From contig NZ_CAKD01000023.1 in NCBI RefSeq assembly GCF_000297025.1, positions 62,001 through 126,000 of the forward strand: a stretch of DNA of 64,000 nucleotides. Direction: 5' to 3'. Below the pieces are notes generated by a model. It was not told the origin of the DNA and searched no databases. It saw only the letters and a list, made by a program, of their open reading frames with translations. Below, one piece after another: positions 53,439-62,500 of the stretch; position 1 is the stretch's first letter, and the number at the start of each line of letters is the position of its first letter. A program made the translations under genes and the position numbers. Origin of the DNA: Lactobacillus pasteurii DSM 23907 = CRBIP 24.76 (GTDB lineage Bacteria; Bacillota; Bacilli; Lactobacillales; Lactobacillaceae).

Positions 53439-53453
53439 TTAAAACGCTTACAT
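53439..53453 (-). promoter_or_regulatory. cre-like site before the malate dehydrogenase gene
   Basis: Minus-strand ATGTAAGCGTTTTAA fits WTGNAANCGNWNNCW at 14 of 15 positions. An A+T-rich motif (minus strand TTTGAAATATTTTAAA, inside 53504-53524) lies further upstream and matches the repeats before citC. Confidence 0.55.
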
Positions 53454-53527
53454 AATTTTTACAAGTTATATTACACTCCTTTTTTTATTCTGAGTCAAGT
53501 AAAAATTTAAAATATTTCAAAAATGTG

Positions 53528-54316
53528 CTATATTTTTTCAACTTTTAAAAATTCTTTGATGTAATTTGCCACAACCATGCTTGCTTCTGCTTGCATCAAA
53601 TGGCCGCAATTTGAAACCTTCTTGCCCTTAATCTTATTATTCAAATCAGCGATTTCATCAACAAAATCCGAATTGAAGTACGGAGACTGCTTACCAGCCA
53701 AAATCAACATTGGCACCGGTGTTTCTAACAACAAGTCGCGCCAGTCTTTTGTAGCATGATCAAGCAAAAAGTCGTAATTGCTCTCGGGATCATAAGGATG
53801 GCGTTGATTTTCCAATTTAGCTGCTTGAAAAAGTTCTGGATCAATCTGCGCATAAGTAGCCTTGCCAAGTGGCTGCTTCAAATATTCGGTTAGATTATCC
53901 CAGGTTAGATCCTTAAATCCATACTTCCAATTAGCATCATTAATCATCTTCGGCGATTGATCCAAATCAATCATGGCCTTCAGCCGGCCTTGTCCATATT
54001 GATCAAGATATGCCCAAAAAGTTGAAGCTCCCATTGAATTGCCAACGGCTACAACCTCAGTCAGCTTCAATTTAACCAGCAATTCTTCTACATCAGCAGC
54101 ATGGCGGCCCATTCTCTGTCCTTTAAAAGTGCGCTGCGAGCGACCTTGATTGCGCGGATCGAGCATAATTATGCGAAAATTTCGTTCAAGATACTCATTT
54201 AGCTTTTGCCACATAATTAACGATCCACCAATCCCTGGTATTTCTAGCAAGGCAGGCTTAGCTGTCTGCGTATCTGTATAATGCAATTTAACATGATCAG
54301 TTGTAAGAAAATACAT
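53528..54316 (-). CDS. Alpha/beta hydrolase
   Basis: A 262-residue alpha/beta hydrolase. The fold motifs are present: oxyanion loop PGIGGSLIMWQ near residue 27, nucleophile elbow VGNSMGAST near 93 (Ser), and a catalytic His in SNCGHLMQAEAS near 240; the acid is likely the Asp/Glu after strand 7. The ATG at 54316 was preferred to one nine bases upstream that abuts the AAGGAG ribosome site. It lies downstream of the DASS transporter, from which a terminator separates it. Substrate unknown; a link to the citrate cluster is only positional. Confidence 0.82.
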   Translation of the reverse strand: MYFLTTDHVKLHYTDTQTAKPALLEIPGIGGSLIMWQKLNEYLERNFRIIMLDPRNQGRSQRTFKGQRMGRHAADVEELLVKLKLTEVVAVGNSMGASTFWAYLDQYGQGRLKAMIDLDQSPKMINDANWKYGFKDLTWDNLTEYLKQPLGKATYAQIDPELFQAAKLENQRHPYDPESNYDFLLDHATKDWRDLLLETPVPMLILAGKQSPYFNSDFVDEIADLNNKIKGKKVSNCGHLMQAEASMVVANYIKEFLKVEKI

Positions 54317-54346
54317 TTTATTCATCTCCTTATTTCTTATCCTAGC

Positions 54347-54375
54347 AAAAAAGATGCCTATACAGACATCTTTTT
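54347..54375 (-). terminator. Terminator after the DASS transporter gene
   Basis: AAAAAAGATG / CATCTTTTT hairpin with an 11-base loop, between the transporter and the hydrolase gene. Confidence 0.8.
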
Positions 54376-54397
54376 CTAAATATTTGCAAAATTATTT

Positions 54398-55867
54398 TTA
54401 CCACATACCGATAATCTTCATCCAAAGCGTGCCAATTACGCCGAAGATAATTAGATATACAAAGCCTAGTACGACGTTCAATTTCCACCATTCGCCTTGC
54501 TTGACATAACCAGTCGATGCCAAAACTGAGGCAGGACCGTTAGCATAGTGAGTAGTTGATGCATTGAAGGCACCAGTAAAGGCCAAAAGCATTGCAGATA
54601 ATGCAAGAGGGGCACCAGTTGCAACAGCAACTGATAAGAATGGCAAGTAAAGAGCTGTCATGTGAGCAGTACCACTAGCAAAGAAGTAGTGAGTGTAGAA
54701 CATGAGCAAGACTAAGATTGCCAAGACAACGCCCCAACCGATTCCCTTAACATCAGTTTGGATAGTTTGTGAGAACCAGCCAATAAAGCCAAAGGCAATC
54801 AATTTACCAGCCATGAAGATCAAAATTGATAGCCAAAGCAAAATGTTCCAGGCACCAGTTTCTTTCAAGGCATCCTTAACCGTCAAAACGCCAGTGACAA
54901 ACAAGATTGCAACAGCTAAGAAAGCAACAAATGTTGAATCAAGTTGTGGGATCTTGAAGAATCCAGCCAAAGTCCACATCATAATTGCAAGAACAAAGAC
55001 GCAGGCCATAATCTTTTCAGGCGTAGACATTGGTCCCATTTCTTGCAACTTATCGCCAGCCCACTTCTTAGCGTTAGGGGTTTCCTTAATCTCAGGTGGG
55101 AAAATCTTGTAGATGATAAATGGAACAACTACTGCACCAATAGCTACTGGAACCAAAGCTGCAAAGAACCAACTGATCCAAGTCATTTGATAATTTTGCT
55201 TAGCGGCCATTTGTTGAGCAACCATGTTAGGCGCAGCCCCAGTGACGAACAAGGCAGTTGACAAGATGTTGGCATGAAAGGCAGTGAAGTCGATGTAAGC
55301 ACCAATCTTCTTACGGGTTTCATCGTCTGGCTTTGAATCGTATCCTTCAGCAACTGACTTAACAACTGGCCAAACAACACCACCAGTTCTGGCACTGTTT
55401 GATGGAATCAAAGCACCCAAGATCAATTCCAAACCGGTAATTGCATAACCGATACCTAATGGTCTCTTACCGAATTTCTTAATCATGTTGTAGGCAATTC
55501 TGTGTCCAAGACCAGTCTTACTGATACCATGGGCCATAATGAAGGCCATCGCAATCAGCCAAGAAGCTGAGTTGCCAAAAGCACTCAAAACACCAGTGCT
55601 GACAACTGCGCCAGTTTTAGGATCTACAACATCCTTCATTGGTGCAAGACCAACTAAGACAGTTACAACCAAACCAACTAAAGTCGTACCACCAATTGGC
55701 AATGGCTTAGTAATACAACCAACGATTGTTGCTACAAAAATAGCAAACATTTCCCAAGCCTGGGGACTTAACCCGCCAGGTCTTAATGGCGTAAGAACCC
55801 ATAAGAGAATTCCCACAATCAACGGGGCAATAAAGCCCTTGTAATTTACTTTCTCTAACTTCTTCAT
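54398..55867 (-). CDS. DASS family di/tricarboxylate transporter (CitT-like)
   Basis: A 489-residue membrane transporter of the divalent anion:sodium symporter family, with about 12-14 hydrophobic segments. Family stretches include ILLWVLTPLRPGGLSPQAWEM near residue 18 (abridged), ALIPSNSARTGGVVWPVVKS near 152, TGAAPNMVAQQMA near 205, and SATLHYA-like NASTTHYANGPASVLAST near 435. The SNT/SNS motifs of the family appear as PSNSARTGG. In the cluster it is expected to import citrate, malate or fumarate, possibly exchanging succinate. It follows the RraA-like gene by 20 bases, likely one operon. Confidence 0.88.
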   Translation of the reverse strand: MKKLEKVNYKGFIAPLIVGILLWVLTPLRPGGLSPQAWEMFAIFVATIVGCITKPLPIGGTTLVGLVVTVLVGLAPMKDVVDPKTGAVVSTGVLSAFGNSASWLIAMAFIMAHGISKTGLGHRIAYNMIKKFGKRPLGIGYAITGLELILGALIPSNSARTGGVVWPVVKSVAEGYDSKPDDETRKKIGAYIDFTAFHANILSTALFVTGAAPNMVAQQMAAKQNYQMTWISWFFAALVPVAIGAVVVPFIIYKIFPPEIKETPNAKKWAGDKLQEMGPMSTPEKIMACVFVLAIMMWTLAGFFKIPQLDSTFVAFLAVAILFVTGVLTVKDALKETGAWNILLWLSILIFMAGKLIAFGFIGWFSQTIQTDVKGIGWGVVLAILVLLMFYTHYFFASGTAHMTALYLPFLSVAVATGAPLALSAMLLAFTGAFNASTTHYANGPASVLASTGYVKQGEWWKLNVVLGFVYLIIFGVIGTLWMKIIGMW

Positions 55868-55887
55868 AAAACCAACCTAAAATCTAA

Positions 55888-56586
55888 TCATGGACGATAG
55901 ACATCATCGATAATGTCAAAGCCCTTATCCTCTAAACTACGATCCACCCAGCTAAGATCTACGCTACCTTGGCTAAAAGCAACTTGCTTAGCATCATCTT
56001 GCTGATGAAAGGCTTGTGCTTTTGGCAAAATTTGGTCTGCATCTTTTCTCGGAATGCAAATCACGCCATCTGGATCGCCTAAAATAACATCACCTGGATT
56101 TACGCTTACATTGCCACAGGCTACCGGAACATTAATCTCGCCCGGTCCTTCTTTATAGGGACCACCAGGAGTAGTTGATCTTGCATAAATTGGCAACTTC
56201 CAATTCTGCAAATTATCAATATCACGAATTGGGCCATCAACGACAATTCCGGCGATTTTCTTCTGATCGCGCAAATATGACATCATCACTTCGCCTATCA
56301 ACGAACGAGTATTATCTCCTTCATCATCAATAACAACCACATCCCCTGGCTGACAAAATCTTAATGCGGCATATATCGCCAAGTTATCTCCAGCCCTAGT
56401 ATGAACTGTGAAGGCAGGTCCGACCATTTCATGATCAGGCTTGGACATCAAACGGATTCTTGGATGCATAGCACAATTTCTGGCCATGCAATCCGCTACA
56501 TTTGAAGCTGGAAGCTCAGCAAATGCCTTAACCACTTCTGGATCTGGTAAATTTCTCTTCAAGTAAATTCTTTTACCCACAGGCAT
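55888..56586 (-). CDS. RraA-like protein (HMG/CHA aldolase fold)
   Basis: A 232-residue protein of the RraA / 4-hydroxy-4-methyl-2-oxoglutarate aldolase family. Motifs: ASNVADCM near residue 28, AGDNLAIYAALRFCQPGD near 64, GIVVDGPIRDIDNLQNW near 113 with Arg-Asp, and PGDVILGDPDGVICIPR near 158. Aldolases of this fold also decarboxylate oxaloacetate, which would suit the citrate pathway; E. coli RraA lacks this activity and inhibits RNase E. The family's RD-x2-E/D motif reads R-D-I-D-N here, so activity is uncertain. First gene of an operon with the DASS transporter. Confidence 0.82.
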   Translation of the reverse strand: MPVGKRIYLKRNLPDPEVVKAFAELPASNVADCMARNCAMHPRIRLMSKPDHEMVGPAFTVHTRAGDNLAIYAALRFCQPGDVVVIDDEGDNTRSLIGEVMMSYLRDQKKIAGIVVDGPIRDIDNLQNWKLPIYARSTTPGGPYKEGPGEINVPVACGNVSVNPGDVILGDPDGVICIPRKDADQILPKAQAFHQQDDAKQVAFSQGSVDLSWVDRSLEDKGFDIIDDVYRP

Positions 56587-56677
56587 TTAAGCTCTCCTCC
56601 TAAAAAACATGATTGTAAACAGCAACTTATGCATATATCTTTATATCGTTATGTTCCTCTTTACACAAGTTATTATA

Positions 56678-56710
56678 AGTCAGCGCTTCCATTTTTGCAA
56701 TATTTTAAAA
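56678..56710 (-). promoter_or_regulatory. cre site and A+T-rich motif before the RraA-like gene
   Basis: Minus-strand ATGGAAGCGCTGACT (56678-56692) matches the cre consensus WTGNAANCGNWNNCW at all 15 positions. TTTGCAATATTTTAAAA (56694-56710) adjoins it and resembles the motif before the malate dehydrogenase and citC genes. Confidence 0.65.
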
Positions 56711-56785
56711 AATAAATTTATTTTTAAAATCATCCCTTGATTGGCTACCTTTCTTTGAATCATATTATCACTAATTTTCGCATAC

Positions 56786-56820
56786 AAAAAAGCCCAAATA
56801 CCCTTAAGTACTTGAGCTTT
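56786..56820 (-). terminator. Terminator after the fumarate reductase gene
   Basis: AAGCTCAAGTAC pairs with GTATTTGGGCTT (including G-U pairs) around TTAAGG, then T6 on the minus strand. Confidence 0.75.
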
Positions 56821-56845
56821 CTTAGTTTGTGAATTAACTATCTAA

Positions 56846-58243
56846 CTACTTATTTTCTTTGATAAACTTAGCCATTTGAATACCAGCTTGACGACCAAAG
56901 ACTACAGTTTCAGCGATTGAATTACCACCGATTCTATTTGATCCGTGTAAACCACCAGCTACCTCACCAGCAGCATACAAGCCAGAAATAGCCTTACCAT
57001 TTGAATCCAAAACTTTAGTTTCTGGATCAATATGAATTCCACCCATTGTGTAGTGGATGGCTGGATGTACGTGAATAGCGTAGAATGGACCCACTTCAAT
57101 TCCACGATCCATTCCAGTAGTTCTGCCAAAGTCAGTATCATCCCCAGCAGCAACTTGCTTATTCCAAGTAGCAACAGTTTCTGGCAAAGCACTAGCATCA
57201 ACGCCAATCTTGTCAGCTAATTCTGCTAAACTATCGCCATGTTCAACTAGACCAATTGAATCATAGAATTCAACCGCCTTAACATGGTCACGGATGCCTT
57301 GATCAAGAATCAAGTATGCACCGTCTTCATTTAAGCCAGTAATAGCAGCTGAAACAATCTTACGGGTATTCAATTCGTTGACAAAACGCTTACCTGCCTT
57401 GTTAACCAAAATTGCACCTTCACCGCGGACTGCTTCACCGATCAAGAAGACTCTTTCGCCATCAGTTTGAGCAGTTGGGTGGACTTGAATAAAGTCCATT
57501 TGGATCAATTGCGCGTCTAGCTTTTCAGCCAGCATTAGGCCATCACCAGTTGCTCCTGCTTGGTTAGTGGTCTTGTAGTCTTCAAGATCTGGGCGGTATT
57601 TGTGGATGATTTCCTTTGAAGCACCAAATCCACCAGTTGCAAGCAAAACAGCCTTAGCGTGAACTTCCTTAACGCCTTCAGTTGTGCTTAACTTGATACC
57701 ATTAACCTTGCCTGCTTCATCAGCCAAAAGTTCTTCAACTTTAGCTTGGTTAAAGACAGGAATTTGTTCAGCTTGGATATTTTTAAGCAAACCAGTTACT
57801 AAAAATCCACCTACTGGTGCCATTGAAGCTGGACGGTGAGCCCGCTTTTTGGACATACCACCAGTAATGGTCAAATCACTTAATTCAATTCCGCGATTTC
57901 TAAGCCAATCAACCGCTAAAGCTGAATGATCAACAAAGAATCTAAGCATATCGCGGTCATTAAGCAAACCACCACCGCGTAAAGTTTCCTTGTAAAAGTC
58001 TTCCTTGTTATCAATGATACCAGCTTGCAATTGATAATCTGATTCTGCCGCATTCATTCCTGATGAAGCCTTGTTAGTATTTCCACCAAGGCCAACATTT
58101 TTTTCAAAAACTGCCACCTTTAAACCCAATTCGTGAGCTTGAAGTGCTGCAGTCAAGCCAGTACCACCGGCACCGATAATTACTGCATCATAGCTGTCAG
58201 CTAAGTCAGAGATTGGATTTTGGGTAAAAACAAATTTCGCCAT
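56846..58243 (-). CDS. frdA: Fumarate reductase flavoprotein subunit (soluble type)
   Basis: A 465-residue FAD-dependent fumarate reductase of the flavocytochrome c family without haem or FMN-binding domains and without a signal peptide, so cytosolic. The dinucleotide motif AVIIGAGGTGLTAALQA is near residue 20; NTNKASSGMNAA near 52 binds FAD; the catalytic region includes VHPTAQTDG near 250, GKRFVNELNTRK near 282 and HPAIHYTMGGIHID near 397; GLHGSNRIGGNSI is near 438. The ATG at 58243 follows AGAGG by 7 bases. It follows fumC and completes malate to succinate. Confidence 0.92.
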   Translation of the reverse strand: MAKFVFTQNPISDLADSYDAVIIGAGGTGLTAALQAHELGLKVAVFEKNVGLGGNTNKASSGMNAAESDYQLQAGIIDNKEDFYKETLRGGGLLNDRDMLRFFVDHSALAVDWLRNRGIELSDLTITGGMSKKRAHRPASMAPVGGFLVTGLLKNIQAEQIPVFNQAKVEELLADEAGKVNGIKLSTTEGVKEVHAKAVLLATGGFGASKEIIHKYRPDLEDYKTTNQAGATGDGLMLAEKLDAQLIQMDFIQVHPTAQTDGERVFLIGEAVRGEGAILVNKAGKRFVNELNTRKIVSAAITGLNEDGAYLILDQGIRDHVKAVEFYDSIGLVEHGDSLAELADKIGVDASALPETVATWNKQVAAGDDTDFGRTTGMDRGIEVGPFYAIHVHPAIHYTMGGIHIDPETKVLDSNGKAISGLYAAGEVAGGLHGSNRIGGNSIAETVVFGRQAGIQMAKFIKENK

Positions 58244-58253
58244 TAAGTATCCT

Positions 58254-59657
58254 CTATTCTTCAATATTTGAGCGATCAATGTTGGTCATTTGCATAAAGT
58301 CCATCCATTCATCGTATTGTTCTTCAGTAACCTTGCCACTCTTCAAGGCTGCTTCTTTCAAAGTAGTACCTTCCTTGTCAGCTGCTTGAGAAATCTTAGC
58401 TGCGTCGTGGTAACCAATGTGTGGTGACAAAGCAGTAACAGTCATCAATGAGTTTTCAAGTAAGTCGTCCATGCGTTCTTCGTTTACAGTCAAGCCATGG
58501 ATCATCTTGTCAGCAAATCCTTCAATTGTACCAGTCAAAATGTCGCAAGAGTCTAAGAAGGCAGCAATCATAACAGTCTTGAAGACGTTCATTTCGAAGT
58601 TACCTTGTGAAGCAGTAAATGAAATAGTAGTGTCATTACCCAAAACCTTAGCTACAGCCATAGTTACAGCTTCTGCTTGAGTTGGGTTAACCTTACCTGG
58701 CATGATTGATGAGCCTGGTTCGTTAGCTGGAATGTTCAATTCGCCGTAACCTGCACGTGGACCTGAAGCCAAGAATCTAATGTCTTGAGCAATCTTGAAC
58801 ATGTCGCTAGCCAAAGTCTTAAGTGCACCGTGAACAACGTTAATGCCTGAGTGGTGTGCTAAACCCCAGAACTTGTTAGTATCAACCTTGAATTCGTGGC
58901 CATATACCTTGCTCAACTTGCCGGCAATCTTTTCAGTCATACCAGGAGCAGCGTTCAAACCGGTACCGACAGCAGTACCACCAATTGCTAATTCGTACAA
59001 GGTTGGCTTCAAAGTTTGGATATATTCTAAGTCATGCTTCAAAGCTGAAATGTAACCTGATAATTCTTGACCAAAAGTCAATGGAGTTGCATCTTGCAAG
59101 TGAGTACGTCCAACCTTGACAGTCTTCCAGTACATCTTTTCCTTAATTACTAATTCGTCGATCAAGTGCTTAATAGCTGGTTCAAGCTTGTCCAATGCTT
59201 CAACTGCAACGATGTTCATGGCAGTTGGGTAAGTATCGTTTGAACTTTGACCACGGTTAACATCATCGTTTGGCAAGATGTTAAGACCTGGATGAAGCTT
59301 ATTAGCCAAGTTAGCTACTACTTCGTTAACGTTCATGTTGCTTTGAGTACCTGAACCAGTTTGCAAAACGTGAAGTGGGAAGTCCTTTCTCAATTCATCA
59401 TCGCTTAATGCTAAAAGATGATCAATTGCATCTTCGATAGCTTCACCTTTTTCTTTAGGTTCGTCGCCAACTTCAACGTTTGATTCAGCGGCAGCCTTCT
59501 TCAAGTGTAAAAATGCACGAATGATTGCCAATGGCATTAATTCACCTGATGGGAAGTTGTTGCGACTTCTTTCGGTTTGTGGACCCCATAAAGCTTCCTT
59601 AGGGATCTTAACTGGACCGATGGTGTCACTTTCAATACGAAATTCTTGTTCTTCCAT
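58254..59657 (-). CDS. fumC: Fumarate hydratase class II
   Basis: Iron-free fumarase (467 residues) interconverting malate and fumarate. Class II motifs: IPKEALWGPQTERSRNNF near residue 18, TGSGTQSNMNVNEVVAN near 95, GRTHLQDATPLTFGQE near 183 (catalytic His), and GSSIMPGKVNPTQAEA near 317, the fumarase signature with the catalytic Ser. GAGG precedes the ATG. It heads an operon with the fumarate reductase and has a cre-like site upstream. Confidence 0.95.
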   Translation of the reverse strand: MEEQEFRIESDTIGPVKIPKEALWGPQTERSRNNFPSGELMPLAIIRAFLHLKKAAAESNVEVGDEPKEKGEAIEDAIDHLLALSDDELRKDFPLHVLQTGSGTQSNMNVNEVVANLANKLHPGLNILPNDDVNRGQSSNDTYPTAMNIVAVEALDKLEPAIKHLIDELVIKEKMYWKTVKVGRTHLQDATPLTFGQELSGYISALKHDLEYIQTLKPTLYELAIGGTAVGTGLNAAPGMTEKIAGKLSKVYGHEFKVDTNKFWGLAHHSGINVVHGALKTLASDMFKIAQDIRFLASGPRAGYGELNIPANEPGSSIMPGKVNPTQAEAVTMAVAKVLGNDTTISFTASQGNFEMNVFKTVMIAAFLDSCDILTGTIEGFADKMIHGLTVNEERMDDLLENSLMTVTALSPHIGYHDAAKISQAADKEGTTLKEAALKSGKVTEEQYDEWMDFMQMTNIDRSNIEE

Positions 59658-59679
59658 AATTTAAACCTCACTTTTGTCT

Positions 59680-59694
59680 TTTAAGCGTTTACAT
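59680..59694 (-). promoter_or_regulatory. cre-like site before fumC
   Basis: Minus-strand ATGTAAACGCTTAAA fits the cre consensus at 14 of 15 positions. It is 23 bases from the fumC ATG. AAATTTGAAATTTTT follows at 59713-59727 on the plus strand, weakly similar to the A+T-rich cluster motif. Confidence 0.5.
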
Positions 59695-59797
59695 TTACAT
59701 AAATTACACTAAAAATTTGAAATTTTTCGATTTTTTATAAAATAAAATATATTTTTGTAAATAGTAAATTATGGATTTAATATTAAAACATTTTCGT

Positions 59798-59847
59798 AAA
59801 AAAATCCCAAGAACTTGCCTATCTGAAGCAAATTTTTGGAATTTTTT
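59798..59847 (-). terminator. Terminator after metI
   Basis: AATTCCAAAAATTTGC pairs imperfectly with GCAAGTTCTTGGGATT around a short loop, with T7 on the minus strand, directly after the metI stop. Confidence 0.7.
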
Positions 59848-59852
59848 AGCTA

Positions 59853-60554
59853 TTACCGAGATTGGTGGTTGAGTTTTTTAGCAAAGTAATCGCCGATAAC
59901 TTGAACGATAAAAATCAAGATAACTACTAGCAAAGTGGCCACAAGGGTTACATCATTGTTGAAACGGTTGTAGCCGTATGAAATGGCAGTGTTACCAAGA
60001 CCACCAGCACCGATTGCTCCGGCCATTGCGGTTAAGCCGATCAAAGAAATGATTGTTACAGTTGAAACACGGATCAATTCTGAGCGAGCTTCTCGCAAGT
60101 AAACATCAAAAATAATGTCTGTAATTGTAGCACCGATACTTTGAGCAGCTTCAATTTTACCAGGGTCAACGCTTTCTAGTGCAACTTGAACCTGACGAGC
60201 ATAAAATGGGAAAACTCCTAAAGTCAATGGTACCAAAGCCGCCTTGATACCGATTTGCGTACCAACGATTTTTTGCGTAACTGGGGCAACGAAAGCAAGC
60301 AAGATGATGAATGGCACAGCTCTAAAAATTGAAACCAATTTGTCGCTAAAGTTATACCAGAACTTGTTAGGACGAATGCCGCCTTCTTTAGTTAAAACTA
60401 GCAAAATACCAAAGGCAATTCCCAAAATTCCACCAAAGATACTTGACCAAAAAGTCATAAATAAAGTTTGAAAAATACTGGTCCCCCAGCCTGCATCTCC
60501 GCCCCAACCAAGTTGAAAGACATTAGGTAAAATTTGTTCTAGCCAATTAAGCAT
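59853..60554 (-). CDS. metI: Methionine ABC transporter permease
   Basis: A 233-residue permease of the methionine uptake family with five to six membrane segments. The EAA loop interacting with MetN is in [20 protein letters not shown] near residue 130; [20 protein letters not shown] near 78 and [18 protein letters not shown] near 180 are typical. The ATG at 60554 follows AAGGGG by 7 bases and overlaps the metN stop; upstream in-frame ATGs lie in the ribosome site. Last gene of metQNI. Confidence 0.94.
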   Translation of the reverse strand: MLNWLEQILPNVFQLGWGGDAGWGTSIFQTLFMTFWSSIFGGILGIAFGILLVLTKEGGIRPNKFWYNFSDKLVSIFRAVPFIILLAFVAPVTQKIVGTQIGIKAALVPLTLGVFPFYARQVQVALESVDPGKIEAAQSIGATITDIIFDVYLREARSELIRVSTVTIISLIGLTAMAGAIGAGGLGNTAISYGYNRFNNDVTLVATLLVVILIFIVQVIGDYFAKKLNHQSR

Positions 60555-61605
60555 ATACATTCCCCTTTTCATCTAATCGAGTCAAAGTTACCCCTTGCTC
60601 TAGCAAAAATTCTTGTGCTTCTTTTTGCTTAGTATTATCGCCTTTAATCAAAACTACCAAAGTACCGATTGGCTCCTCGTTTAACATTTCTACGTTACCG
60701 TAAAGCATTGATACTTCTACGCCCAATTGTTGGTAAAGTTCGATAATGATGGACTTGGTCACATTGCCTAAGCTGTAGACCAATTGGTAGATTGCTTCAT
60801 TGTCAGATAGACTGCCAAGATTGAGCGAATTCAAAGTCGCAATTGCTTGTAAGGATCCACCAACAAAGCTCTTAGTTAATTCTTTAGTTGGTGTTAAGAA
60901 AATCTGACGCAAGTCGCCCTTTTCGATAACCTTTCCATGTTCCATTACGGCTACCTTGTTGGCAATTTGCTTAACAGCTTCCATTTCGTGAGTAATTAGG
61001 ACAACTGTCAATCCTAATTCTTGATTCAACTTCTTCAATAATTTTAGGATCTGTTGAGTATTTTGTGGGTCTAGGGCAGAAGTTGCTTCATCTGAGATCA
61101 AGATATCTGGATCATTAGCCAAGGCTCTTGCAATCGCAACTCTTTGTTGCTGACCACCAGATAATTCTGCTGGATAAAAGTCTGCCTTATCCTTAAGGTC
61201 AACTAATTCCAATAATTCTAATGAACGCTTTTCAAGTTCATCATCTGATAAATTGGAGTGCTTTAAGGCAAAGGCAACATTTTCCAAAACAGTTGTTTCA
61301 TTTAATAGGTTGAAATGTTGGAAAATCATACCGATTTTTCTGCGTTCAATTTGCAATTGCTTGTGGCTAATTACTTGCTTGCCATCTTCGACAAACTTAA
61401 CGCCATTGACAGTAACATCGCCAGCTACCGGCTTTTGCAATAAGTTGATTGTTCTAACCAAAGTTGACTTTCCGGCACCTGAGAATCCTACGACACCATA
61501 GATATCCCCTTTTTCGATATGCAAGGTTACATCATCAACTGCGGTTACTCTTTGCTTTTTTTGTGTAAATTCGACCTTAATGTGGTCCAAAGAAATAATA
61601 CTCAT
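60547..61605 (-). CDS. metN: Methionine ABC transporter ATP-binding protein
   Basis: A 352-residue ATPase. Walker A is [12 protein letters not shown] near residue 39, the signature [15 protein letters not shown] near 143, Walker [14 protein letters not shown] near 164, and the switch His in [10 protein letters not shown] near 200. The C-terminal NIL domain (about 270-350) binds methionine and gives feedback inhibition of transport. AGAGGTGG precedes the ATG. Between metQ and metI in one transcript. Confidence 0.96.
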   Translation of the reverse strand: MSIISLDHIKVEFTQKKQRVTAVDDVTLHIEKGDIYGVVGFSGAGKSTLVRTINLLQKPVAGDVTVNGVKFVEDGKQVISHKQLQIERRKIGMIFQHFNLLNETTVLENVAFALKHSNLSDDELEKRSLELLELVDLKDKADFYPAELSGGQQQRVAIARALANDPDILISDEATSALDPQNTQQILKLLKKLNQELGLTVVLITHEMEAVKQIANKVAVMEHGKVIEKGDLRQIFLTPTKELTKSFVGGSLQAIATLNSLNLGSLSDNEAIYQLVYSLGNVTKSIIIELYQQLGVEVSMLYGNVEMLNEEPIGTLVVLIKGDNTKQKEAQEFLLEQGVTLTRLDEKGNVYA

Positions 61606-61614
61606 AGTCCACCT

Positions 61615-62469
61615 CTACTTCAGCTTAATGTCCCAAACAGCAATTTGCGTATTGCCATAATACTTCTTAGCCAATTCCTTAGTCTTCTTAGTTTGGTATG
61701 CCTTAACTACATCACGTAAAATTGGATCCTTTGCACGCTTCTTGCTTGCAACAATAACATTGATCCATTGTTGAGAATCCTTGTTAACTGGTTCAACGAA
61801 GATTGTTTGCTTGTCGGTCAAGCCTGCTGGAACTGCATAAGTGTTGTTAACAACTGATGCATCGACAGATTTAATCACACGACCAGTTTGTTCAGCTGAG
61901 ATTTCCTTAATCTTCAAGTTGTGAGGATTGTCAGTAATATCACCAACAGTCACTAAAGTCTTGCCCTTGCGCAAGCTGATCAAGCCGGCATTCTTCAAAA
62001 CGAACAGGGCTCTTGATTCGTTAGTTGCATCGTTTGGCACTGCGATGGTTGCTCCATCAGGCAATTGACTCAACTTTTTGTACTTAACTGAATACAAGCG
62101 AATTGGAGCGATGTAAGTTTCTCCAATTGGAGTTAAGTTAGCATGATTTGCCTCGTTCCAAGCATTCAAGAAAGCATAGTGCTGGAAAGAGTTAAGATCA
62201 ATTTCGCCATCTTTTAAGGCTTTATTTGGTTGAGTATAATCAGTAAAGTTTTTTAATTTAATTGTAACGCCATACTTTTTCTTAGCAGTGGCAATCACAC
62301 TATCCCAAATCTTTTCATCTGGTTTACTCAAGCCAACAACTCCCACTGTAACAACTTTAGCTGATGGGGATGACTGTGGCTGAGGTCCAAAACTGAACCA
62401 ACCCGCAATTAAAATTAAAATTCCAATAATTGACCAAATTATGGTATTCCTTCTTCTTCTCCGACGCAT
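61615..62469 (-). CDS. metQ: Methionine-binding protein (MetQ/NlpA family)
   Basis: Substrate-binding component of the methionine ABC importer (284 residues). Typical stretches: VTVGVVGLSKPDEKIWDSV near residue 37, GEIDLNSFQHYAFLNAWNEA near 80, TIAVPNDATNESRALFVLKN near 125, and SVDASVVNNTYAVPAGL near 190. The N terminus has six arginines and one membrane helix (IIWSIIGILILIAGWFSF) but no lipobox cysteine, so it seems tethered by an uncleaved helix. The ATG at 62469 has GGAGG 8 bases upstream. Confidence 0.92.
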   Translation of the reverse strand: MRRRRRRNTIIWSIIGILILIAGWFSFGPQPQSSPSAKVVTVGVVGLSKPDEKIWDSVIATAKKKYGVTIKLKNFTDYTQPNKALKDGEIDLNSFQHYAFLNAWNEANHANLTPIGETYIAPIRLYSVKYKKLSQLPDGATIAVPNDATNESRALFVLKNAGLISLRKGKTLVTVGDITDNPHNLKIKEISAEQTGRVIKSVDASVVNNTYAVPAGLTDKQTIFVEPVNKDSQQWINVIVASKKRAKDPILRDVVKAYQTKKTKELAKKYYGNTQIAVWDIKLK

Positions 62470-62500
62470 ATGTTTAACCTCCAGAATACTAAATATAAGC

